A stretch of 8,790 bases of DNA, taken from Methylocystaceae bacterium UBA5192. Lineage in GTDB: Bacteria > Pseudomonadota > Alphaproteobacteria > Rhizobiales > Beijerinckiaceae. This document shows, piece by piece, positions 1-5,923 of this stretch. The stretch spans positions 1 to 8,790 of the forward strand of contig DHWC01000022.1 of assembly GCA_002412985.1 (NCBI GenBank). The letters run 5' to 3'. Under the pieces are notes generated by a model. That model made no database searches. It saw nothing but the letters and a program-made list of their open reading frames with translations, and was not told the origin of the DNA. Within the stretch, counting starts at the first letter, position 1; each line of letters opens with the position of its first letter. Both the position numbers and the translations under genes were made by a program.

Positions 1-85
1 GCGGGCGTGGCGGAACTGGTAGACGCGCCGGATTTAGGTTCCGGTGACGAAAGTCGTGGGGGTTCGACTCCCTCCGCCCGCACCA
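1..85 (+). tRNA. tRNA-Leu, anticodon UAG, CCA encoded
   Basis: This is a complete class II tRNA that decodes CUN (chiefly CUA) leucine codons. The 5' acceptor strand GCGGGCG (1-7) pairs with CGCCCGC (75-81), followed by discriminator A82 and an encoded CCA (83-85). The anticodon stem CCGGA/TCCGG encloses the seven-base loop TTTAGGT, which gives anticodon TAG. A long variable arm (GACGAAAGTC region) and the T-arm GGTTCGACTCC are both present, as expected for leucine tRNA. Its first base is the first base of the window, so its promoter lies outside. It sits 75 bases upstream of tig on the same strand, an arrangement I recall from other alphaproteobacteria. Confidence 0.97.
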
Positions 86-117
86 ATACCGCACTATCGC
101 GGAAAATTATAGGAAAA

Positions 118-135
118 GTCGCCACCGCCGGCGAC
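118..135 (+). terminator. Hairpin after tRNA-Leu, possible weak terminator
   Basis: GTCGCC (118-123) and GGCGAC (130-135) form a perfect 6-bp GC-rich stem around a six-base loop. The stem is preceded by AAAA and followed by CTTTG. The T tract is short, so this could be a weak terminator or 3' boundary for the tRNA transcript, or simply structure in the tig leader. The tig ribosome binding site lies 12 bases downstream. Confidence 0.35.
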
Positions 136-160
136 CTTTGAATTGTGGAAGGCGATTGAA

Positions 161-1510
161 ATGCAAGTAACGCAAACCTCTTCGCAGGGTTTGAAACAGG
201 AATTTCGTGTGGTGTTGCCAGCTGGCGATCTGGCCGCAAAGTTAGCGGCGCAATTATCTGAAGTTCAATCAAAAGCTCAGATCAAAGGATTTCGTCCTGG
301 CAAGGCTCCAATCGGACATCTTAAAAAGCTCTATGGTAAGAGCATCATGGGAGATGTTTTGCAGGAGGCCGTCAACGAAGCTAATCGTAAAATCGTCGCC
401 GATCATCAACTCAAAATTGCCGTTGAGCCAAAATTAGATTTTCCCGGCGGGCAAGAAGAAGTAGAGCGCGCTTTGGCTGCGGAAGGAGATTTAGCTTTTA
501 CCGTTACATTTGAGACATTGCCAAAGTTTGAAGTTGGTTCTTTTGACGGCATTGTCATTGAACGTCCTGTTGCTAAAGTCGAAGATTCAGACGTTGAAAA
601 GGCATTGCAATCGCTTGCAGAGCGGTCCCAAGAATTTGAGACCAAAACTGAGGGCGCAAAGGCTGCAAAGGGCGATAAGCTTACCATTGATTTTACAGGC
701 AAGCTTGATGGTGCGCCTTTTGAAGGTGGAAGCGGCGGCGATGTCGACATCGTCCTGGGTTCTGGATCCTTTATTCCAGGATTTGAAGAACAGCTCGAAG
801 GTGCTGGTTCTGGAGACGAGCGGCTCGTAAAAGTTCAGTTTCCAAAAGATTACTCCGCTCAAAACCTTGCCGGCAAAGATGCCGAATTTGATGTCGTCGT
901 TAAATCGATCTCATCCCCAAAAACTGTAGAAATCGGCGAAGAGCTTGCTAAGAAATACGGCTTTGAGTCCTATGACGCGATGAAAACAGCAGTGCGCGGA
1001 AACTTAGAGGCGGATTTTGAAAAGGCCTCGCGGGACAAAATGAAGCGCGCTTTACTCGATGTGCTAGACTCTCGATATGCTTTTGACTTGCCAGAGACGC
1101 TTGTCGAACAGGAGTTTTCCAATATTTGGGCTCAGCATGAACAAGAAAGCCGACGCGCAAATCGAACTGTAGCCGAAGAGGGTAAAACAGAAGAAGAAAC
1201 CCGCGCAGAATACCGAAAGATTGCAGAACGTCGCGTGCGTTTAGGACTTGTGCTGGCTGAAATTGGCCAAAGCGCAAATGTTACAGTTGAAGACAAAGAC
1301 CTAACGGACGCTTTGGTTGAGCGCGCAAGAATGTTTCCAGGCCAGGAAAAGCAGGTTTGGGACTATTACCGTAATAATGAGCAAGCCATGGCCCAGCTTC
1401 GCGCGCCAATTTATGAGGAGCGCGTCGTCGACCATATTTCAAAGCTCATTAAAATTAACGATAAAACAGTTTCTCGCGAGGAGCTTTTCGCCGATGACGA
1501 CGACGCGTAG
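161..1510 (+). CDS. tig: Trigger factor, ribosome-associated chaperone and prolyl isomerase
   Basis: Trigger factor (449 aa) docks beside the ribosome exit tunnel, shields nascent chains and catalyses Xaa-Pro cis-trans isomerisation in the cytoplasm. The N-terminal ribosome-binding domain carries the signature GFRPGKAP at residues 43-50. An FKBP-type isomerase domain follows at about 171-250 (GDKLTIDFTG, then LGSGSFIPGFE), and then the helical C-terminal chaperone domain, ending in an acidic tail (ADDDDA). The length matches rhizobial trigger factors. I chose the ATG at 161 because the protein then begins MQVT, as in the family, and GGAAGG (147-152) lies eight bases upstream. An in-frame TTG at 143 would only add six residues with no better signal. 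clpP follows 109 bases later on the same strand, which suits a protein-quality-control cluster. Nothing in the protein looks damaged. Confidence 0.97.
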   Translation: MQVTQTSSQGLKQEFRVVLPAGDLAAKLAAQLSEVQSKAQIKGFRPGKAPIGHLKKLYGKSIMGDVLQEAVNEANRKIVADHQLKIAVEPKLDFPGGQEEVERALAAEGDLAFTVTFETLPKFEVGSFDGIVIERPVAKVEDSDVEKALQSLAERSQEFETKTEGAKAAKGDKLTIDFTGKLDGAPFEGGSGGDVDIVLGSGSFIPGFEEQLEGAGSGDERLVKVQFPKDYSAQNLAGKDAEFDVVVKSISSPKTVEIGEELAKKYGFESYDAMKTAVRGNLEADFEKASRDKMKRALLDVLDSRYAFDLPETLVEQEFSNIWAQHEQESRRANRTVAEEGKTEEETRAEYRKIAERRVRLGLVLAEIGQSANVTVEDKDLTDALVERARMFPGQEKQVWDYYRNNEQAMAQLRAPIYEERVVDHISKLIKINDKTVSREELFADDDDA

Positions 1511-1527
1511 CGTCAGATTGCATCGTA

Positions 1528-1557
1528 TTGATCTAGGGCATATGACAAATCCATAAC
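1528..1557 (+). promoter_or_regulatory. Candidate promoter upstream of clpP
   Basis: TTGATC (1528-1533) and CATAAC (1552-1557) are separated by 18 bases, each matching 4 of 6 bases of the housekeeping consensus. Read instead as CCATAA with a 17-base spacer, the downstream element loosely resembles an alphaproteobacterial RpoH -10 element, which would suit clpP, but the -35 lacks a clear CTTG. Both readings are by eye and weak. Confidence 0.25.
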
Positions 1558-1564
1558 GGATTCG

Positions 1565-1597
1565 GCGGCGGGCGCTCGACGTTCCGCCGCTGTTTAT
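1565..1597 (+). terminator. GC-rich hairpin between tig and clpP
   Basis: GCGGCGG (1565-1571) pairs with CCGCCGC (1584-1590) around a 12-base loop and is followed by TGTTTAT (1591-1597). It could terminate tig transcription or act as a partial attenuator or processing site ahead of clpP. The T run is interrupted, so efficient intrinsic termination is uncertain. The clpP ribosome binding site begins about 14 bases after the stem. Confidence 0.45.
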
Positions 1598-1619
1598 AAC
1601 ATGCGGGGAAGATAACGCG

Positions 1620-2255
1620 ATGCGCGATCCGATTGAGATTTACAGCCAGTATCTTATTCCGCAAGTTATTGAAAACACTTCTCGAGGGGAGCGTGGATTT
1701 GATATTTATTCGCGGCTTTTGCGCGAAAGGATTATTTTCGTAACCGGTCCAATCGAAGATCATATGGCTTCAGTTATTATAGCCCAATTACTCTTTCTTG
1801 AATCTGAAAATCCTAAAAAAGAAATTTCGCTTTACATAAACTCTCCTGGCGGCGTCGTTACATCCGGATTGGCCATTTACGACACGATGCAATTCATAAA
1901 ACCAAAAGTATCCACGCTCTGCGTAGGGCAGGCCGCATCCATGGGGTCCCTATTGCTTGCAGCAGGCGCGGCAGGGATGCGATTTGCTTTGCCAAACGCG
2001 CGCGTCATGCTTCACCAGCCCTCAGGTGGTTTTCAAGGTCAGGCTTCTGATATCCAAAGACATGCAGAGGATATTTTAAAAATTAAAAAACGTCTGAATG
2101 ATATCTACGTGCATCATACCGGCAAAGATTATGACACCATCGAAAGAACGCTTGATCGCGATCATTTTATGACTGCAGAAGAAGCTAAAAATTTTGGAAT
2201 TATCGATAGTGTTCAGGAAAAACGTCCAGATGATGAAGCTGAAATTAAAAGCTGA
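1620..2255 (+). CDS. clpP: ATP-dependent Clp protease proteolytic subunit
   Basis: ClpP (211 aa) is the serine peptidase that forms two stacked heptameric rings and degrades proteins fed to it by the AAA+ unfoldases ClpX or ClpA in the cytoplasm. The catalytic triad is intact: Ser107 in GQAASMGS, His132 in MLHQPSGG, and Asp181 in LDRDHF, whose distance of 49 residues from the histidine equals that in E. coli ClpP. The oxyanion-region motif NSPGG is at residues 74-78. The length is normal for alphaproteobacteria, and the start MRDPIEIY fits the family, with GGGGAAG upstream at about ten bases from the ATG. The usual downstream neighbours clpX and lon are missing; pccA follows after 77 bases. 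Paralogous ClpPs exist in some alphaproteobacteria, so I cannot say this is the only copy. Confidence 0.97.
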   Translation: MRDPIEIYSQYLIPQVIENTSRGERGFDIYSRLLRERIIFVTGPIEDHMASVIIAQLLFLESENPKKEISLYINSPGGVVTSGLAIYDTMQFIKPKVSTLCVGQAASMGSLLLAAGAAGMRFALPNARVMLHQPSGGFQGQASDIQRHAEDILKIKKRLNDIYVHHTGKDYDTIERTLDRDHFMTAEEAKNFGIIDSVQEKRPDDEAEIKS

Positions 2256-2263
2256 TTTGATGA

Positions 2264-2331
2264 AACCAAGAATTTCATTGGTTGATGGGCGTTAAGCAAG
2301 CTTAGAATAAAATTAAGACAGCTGAGGCGAA
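2264..2331 (+). promoter_or_regulatory. Candidate pccA promoter and leader with small hairpin
   Basis: The 77-base gap between clpP and pccA contains a 6-bp inverted repeat, AACCAA (2264-2269) with TTGGTT (2278-2283), and a -10-like TAGAAT at 2303-2308. No -35 element is well spaced: TTGGTT is 19 bases away. The repeat has no T tract after it, so it is not a convincing terminator. GAGG (2324-2327) is the pccA ribosome binding site. pccA may therefore have its own promoter or be read through from clpP. Confidence 0.25.
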
Positions 2332-2332
2332 T

Positions 2333-4342
2333 ATGTTTCGAAAAATTTTAATTGCGAACCGCGGTGAGATCGCTTGTCGTATCATGAAAACTGCTAAACG
2401 CATGGGTATTGCTACCGTAGCAGTTTATTCAGACGCTGACGCTGACGCGCTCCATGTTGAAATGGCGGATGAAGCTATTCACCTTGGTCCGCCGCCCGCC
2501 GCTCAGTCATACTTATTGATCGATAAAATCATAGATGCTTGTAAAAAATCTGGAGCAGAGGCCGTTCATCCAGGTTATGGCTTTCTTTCTGAGCGCGCAG
2601 CTTTTGCGCAAGCGCTTGCGGATGCTGGAATTACATTTATTGGCCCAAATATTCGCGCAATTGAGGCGATGGGCGATAAAATCGAGTCAAAGAAATTCGC
2701 TTCAGCGGCAAATGTTAATGTTGTTCCGGGTTATCTTGGGGTAATAGAGTCGCCGCAAGAGGCGGTTAAAATCGCAAAAGATATTGGCTACCCGATCATG
2801 CTAAAAGCCTCAGCAGGCGGCGGCGGTAAGGGTATGCGCATCGCTTTCAACGATGGTGAGGTTGTTGAAGGGTTTACGCGCGCTCGTTCCGAAGCTGCGT
2901 CTTCCTTTGGCGATGATCGCGTGTTTGTCGAAAAATTTATTGTCAATCCGCGTCATATTGAAATTCAGGTGTTAGGCGACAAACACGGTAATGTCATTCA
3001 CCTTAATGAGCGTGAATGTTCTATCCAAAGACGTAATCAAAAAGTTATTGAAGAGGCTCCGTCGCCTCTTCTTGATGAAAAAACCAGAGCAGAAATGGGC
3101 GCGCAAGCCGTAGCGCTTGCAAAGGCTGTCGATTATGACTCTGCTGGCACAGTAGAATTTGTTGCTGGTCAGGATAAGAGCTTCTATTTCCTAGAAATGA
3201 ATACCCGACTGCAGGTTGAGCATCCTGTAACTGAGCTGATCACAGGAATCGATCTGGTTGAACAAATGATTAGAGTAGCAGCAGGAGAGCCGCTGCAACT
3301 CAAGCAAGAAAACGTAAAAATTAAAGGGTGGGCAGTCGAGAGTCGTATTTACGCTGAAGATCCAACGCGTAATTTTCTGCCGTCAATTGGCCGATTAGTA
3401 AAATATCAGCCGCCCAGCGAGAAAAAAGAAGCAGGCGTTACAGTCCGGAATGATACAGGGGTCACGGAAGGTCGGGAAATATCGATCCACTATGATCCCA
3501 TGATTGCGAAGCTTGTAACTCATGCGCCTGAACGCAGTACGGCGATTCAGGCCCAGGCAGATGCCTTAGATCGATTTGTCATAGCAGGCATAAGACATAA
3601 TATCCCGTTTCTTTCCTCTTTAATGCAAAGCCCTCGTTGGCGCTCTGGTGAGCTCTCCACGGGCTTTATTGCTGAGGAATATCCCGAAGGTTTTTCAGCC
3701 CCGGAACCAAAAGGCGACCTTGCCCTTACGCTTGCGGCTGTCGCCACGCTCATGGATCATATCGGCAACGAACGTAAAAGGCAGATCACTGGTCAACTCA
3801 GAAATGGCCGGCCGGTTGAGTTTTCTCGCGAGCGCGTTTGTGTGCTTGGCGATCAACGTTTTGATGCGTCGATAGATGAGCAGGGCGAGGCGCTGATTGT
3901 GCGGTTCTCCGAGGGAGATCAGCGCGCGCATCGCGTTTCATCTCAATGGCGTCCAGGTGAATCTGTTCTTAAAGCAGATGTCGATGGTCATACTGTGTAT
4001 GTGCAAACGCGTGCGATCCTAAATGGCTACGAGCTGTCACATCAGGGCGTTTGTGTAGAAGCGCGCGTCTATACGCAGCGTGAGGCTGAACTCGCTGCTT
4101 TAATGCCTAAGAAAAAAGATGCGGGCATATCTAAGAACTTACTCTGCCCAATGCCGGGTCTTGTGAAGACGGTTGATGTCGTGGAAGGCCAAGATGTTAA
4201 AGCAGGTGAGGCTTTATGCATGGTTGAGGCGATGAAAATGGAAAATGTTCTACGCGCCGAACGTGACGTAAAGATCAAGAAAATATTGGCAAAGGCTGGA
4301 GATAGTCTGGCTGTTGATGCTGTTATTATGGAGTTTGCTTGA
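2333..4342 (+). CDS. pccA: Propionyl-CoA carboxylase alpha subunit (biotin carboxylase plus biotin carrier)
   Basis: This 669-aa subunit carboxylates its own biotin with ATP and bicarbonate. Its partner PccB then transfers the carboxyl group to propionyl-CoA, giving methylmalonyl-CoA in propionate, odd-chain and branched amino acid catabolism. The N-terminal carboxylase domain starts FRKILIANRGEIACRI. The ATP-grasp glycine loop GGGGKG is at residues 162-167, and the active-site segment EMNTRLQVEHPVTE at 288-301. A linker typical of acyl-CoA carboxylase alpha chains (about 450-590) precedes the biotinyl domain, where Lys635 in EAMKMEN carries biotin. Length and both termini match alphaproteobacterial PccA better than the shorter AccC. 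Methylcrotonyl- or geranyl-CoA carboxylase alpha chains share this architecture, so substrate assignment is family-level. No pccB is present in the window. The ATG has GAGG (2324-2327) upstream. Confidence 0.93.
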   Translation: MFRKILIANRGEIACRIMKTAKRMGIATVAVYSDADADALHVEMADEAIHLGPPPAAQSYLLIDKIIDACKKSGAEAVHPGYGFLSERAAFAQALADAGITFIGPNIRAIEAMGDKIESKKFASAANVNVVPGYLGVIESPQEAVKIAKDIGYPIMLKASAGGGGKGMRIAFNDGEVVEGFTRARSEAASSFGDDRVFVEKFIVNPRHIEIQVLGDKHGNVIHLNERECSIQRRNQKVIEEAPSPLLDEKTRAEMGAQAVALAKAVDYDSAGTVEFVAGQDKSFYFLEMNTRLQVEHPVTELITGIDLVEQMIRVAAGEPLQLKQENVKIKGWAVESRIYAEDPTRNFLPSIGRLVKYQPPSEKKEAGVTVRNDTGVTEGREISIHYDPMIAKLVTHAPERSTAIQAQADALDRFVIAGIRHNIPFLSSLMQSPRWRSGELSTGFIAEEYPEGFSAPEPKGDLALTLAAVATLMDHIGNERKRQITGQLRNGRPVEFSRERVCVLGDQRFDASIDEQGEALIVRFSEGDQRAHRVSSQWRPGESVLKADVDGHTVYVQTRAILNGYELSHQGVCVEARVYTQREAELAALMPKKKDAGISKNLLCPMPGLVKTVDVVEGQDVKAGEALCMVEAMKMENVLRAERDVKIKKILAKAGDSLAVDAVIMEFA

Positions 4343-4370
4343 GAGGAAAAAATAGTTTTCCTACAAACTC
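4331..4370. terminator. Two-tier inverted repeat between convergent genes, likely bidirectional terminator
   Basis: The inner stem is AGGAAAA (4344-4350) with TTTTCCT (4356-4362) around a five-base loop. The outer stem is GAGTTTG (4331-4337) with CAAACTC (4364-4370). Together they span the pccA stop codon (4340-4342) and reach the stop codon of the convergent small-protein gene (4372-4370). The 27 bases between the genes hold essentially nothing else. The A/T-rich inner arms give a T-rich segment on both strands, as expected for a bidirectional terminator. The outer arm on the left lies inside the last codons of pccA. Confidence 0.6.
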
Positions 4371-4696
4371 TAAGGTCCTCTATAATTTCCATATTCATCA
4401 AATAACTTTGGTACTTCCGTTGTGCTCGGGTTATTGAATGAGTCAGAGGTGTTTGAGCTACCGTAGGACTCATAGGGATTATTTATACCATTTTGTTGAA
4501 AGATCGTTCCACCGGCATAGGGATTAATTGTTGGGTTGGGTACGTAATTCATGATGTCGCCTGTATTTTGAGCCTTAGCGGCGACGGGGACAAAAATGAT
4601 TGCGAGTAAGACAAGCAACATGATTTTTATTGTGTCGCCAGGCTGTAATTGATTGTGGCCCACGAGGGACCGTTGGCTTAATCCTCTGCAGTACAT
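4370..4696 (-). CDS. Small secreted Asn/Pro/Tyr-rich protein of unknown function
   Basis: This is a 108-aa protein with a hydrophobic stretch at residues 26-40 ending in AAKA-Q, a good type I signal peptidase site after Ala42. The predicted mature part (about 66 residues) is rich in Asn, Pro, Tyr, Gly and Ser, contains INNPYESYGS and FNNP, and ends DEYGNYRGP. It has no catalytic motif. From memory, short exported proteins with repeated NNPYG-like units and a GNYRG motif are common in Rhizobiales; I could not verify this. The ATG at 4696 is favoured because GAGG (4707-4704) lies seven bases upstream, although it makes the n-region long. An in-frame GTG at 4663 or the ATG at 4621 would shorten it, but the latter leaves no basic residue before the hydrophobic core. 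The gene overlaps the end of the adaptor gene by 19 bases in another frame, suggesting translational coupling and a role near the efflux complex. Confidence 0.7.
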   Translation of the reverse strand: MYCRGLSQRSLVGHNQLQPGDTIKIMLLVLLAIIFVPVAAKAQNTGDIMNYVPNPTINPYAGGTIFQQNGINNPYESYGSSNTSDSFNNPSTTEVPKLFDEYGNYRGP

Positions 4697-5871
4697 TTTA
4701 GGTCCTCATCAGAAGATGTCTCGACAAGATTCTGCTTAATAATTTTATTTCCTTGGATTTGAGCTTCAGTAAGATCTTTATCATAAACCTCTGTTTGATA
4801 TTCATTGCTCGTTGTTTTGACTATTGATGCGTTAGGCGAGGTTTTAGAACTACCGACGTAAATTGATGTCACCGTAGAGAGTCCAGGACGTAAAGGTTCT
4901 TTCTCAATTTCATCTTTATTGAGTGCAATTCTGACAGGCACACGCTGAACAATCCTGATGAAGTTTCCCGTCGCATTGTCGGGTGGAAGTGTGGCAAATA
5001 CGCTGCCAGAACCAGGAACAAGGCCCTCAACCACACCGTGATATTGATGGCTAGAGCCATAGAGATCAACTTTTACGATCGCTTCCTGCCCAGGGCGAAC
5101 GTATTTCATACGATTTTCCCACAAATTGGCTTCAACCCATAGATGGTCAAGCGGCACAATATTGAGAAGGTGATCGCCAGGTCTTACGCGTTGCCCAACC
5201 TGAATGCGTCTTTTGGCGATGAAACCTGTTGCTGGGGCGCGTATATTTTGGCGTAAAAACTCAACATATGCATCACTATAACGTGCTTTAGCAGCTTCGA
5301 TATCCGGATGATTTGTTCGCGTAACGCCCATAATTCTTGCATCAACAGCTTGAAGCTCAGAACGAACTTCTTGGATATTTGCCTCTTGTGCGACAAGTTG
5401 ATCTTGAGTGTTTTGTAATATTTGATCTGAAGTGGCGCCTGCGGTGGCAGCTTTTTTATAGCGCGCAAAGTCATGAAGTGAGCGATCTTTGATGGCTTTT
5501 CGTGAGATGAGTTTTTCACAGATCTGACGGCGGTATGAAAATAGAGCGCCAACGCCTCTTACTGCTCGGGCAAGATCTGCTTCGGCTTGAGCAAGAGAGG
5601 CTTTAGCGCGTTGTCCATCTAGGCTTACAATCACATCTCCTTTCTTGACCATTTGTGTTTCATCAAAATAGACGCGGGCGACCATACCAGTCGCATCGGC
5701 ATTTACTGGAAGTATATTGCCCGTTACGAAGGCATTATCCGTAATGATCCAATTTCGATCAAATAAAAGCCATTTAAAAAAAACAATGACGAAAGCTGCG
5801 CAAACGCCAGTGAAGACAATCTTCAACAGCATTTCACGACGCATCCGAATTGTTTTACGGCTGATAATCAT
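4678..5871 (-). CDS. EmrA-like (HlyD family) periplasmic adaptor of a tripartite efflux pump
   Basis: This membrane fusion protein (397 aa) bridges an inner-membrane exporter and a TolC-type outer membrane channel. A short basic cytoplasmic N-terminus precedes one transmembrane anchor (about 15-37). Next come the first half of the lipoyl domain (about 47-86, DNAFVTGN), a long alpha-helical hairpin (about 87-205), the second lipoyl half (about 208-238, RAPATGFIAKR, VGQRV) and a beta-barrel. The stretch GSGSVFATLPPDNATGN at 287-303 followed by QRVPVRIAL is characteristic of the EmrA branch, as is the tail after LRPGLST. The ATG at 5871 has no clear Shine-Dalgarno sequence; a TTG at 5877 is the only other nearby upstream start. 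The gene follows the outer membrane factor by 52 bases and overlaps the small secreted protein gene. I see no EmrB-type permease nearby, so the transported substrate is unknown. Confidence 0.9.
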   Translation of the reverse strand: MIISRKTIRMRREMLLKIVFTGVCAAFVIVFFKWLLFDRNWIITDNAFVTGNILPVNADATGMVARVYFDETQMVKKGDVIVSLDGQRAKASLAQAEADLARAVRGVGALFSYRRQICEKLISRKAIKDRSLHDFARYKKAATAGATSDQILQNTQDQLVAQEANIQEVRSELQAVDARIMGVTRTNHPDIEAAKARYSDAYVEFLRQNIRAPATGFIAKRRIQVGQRVRPGDHLLNIVPLDHLWVEANLWENRMKYVRPGQEAIVKVDLYGSSHQYHGVVEGLVPGSGSVFATLPPDNATGNFIRIVQRVPVRIALNKDEIEKEPLRPGLSTVTSIYVGSSKTSPNASIVKTTSNEYQTEVYDKDLTEAQIQGNKIIKQNLVETSSDEDLKCTAED

Positions 5872-5915
5872 TGACAATAGTCGTTTAAGTCACGTTTGGT
5901 GCAAGCTGCCAGCAT
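5868..5915 (-). CDS. Possible 15-codon coupling ORF ahead of the adaptor gene
   Basis: A mini-ORF encoding MLAACTKRDLNDYCQ starts at 5915 and ends in TGA at 5870-5868, overlapping the adaptor ATG as ATGA. A strong GGAGG (5932-5928), which itself overlaps the stop of the outer membrane factor gene, lies 12 bases upstream. The same GGAGG is only seven bases from another ATG at 5920, which opens an 11-codon ORF (MPCWQLAPNVT) ending at 5885. Because the adaptor lacks its own ribosome binding site, one of these may carry ribosomes to it. It is equally possible that neither peptide is made. Confidence 0.25.
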   Translation of the reverse strand: MLAACTKRDLNDYCQ

Positions 5916-5923
5916 GGCATTGG

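Noticed and set aside
2264..2283. Inverted repeat AACCAA/TTGGTT as a clpP terminator
   Set aside because: It is only 6 bp, mostly A/T and weak, and is not followed by a T tract.
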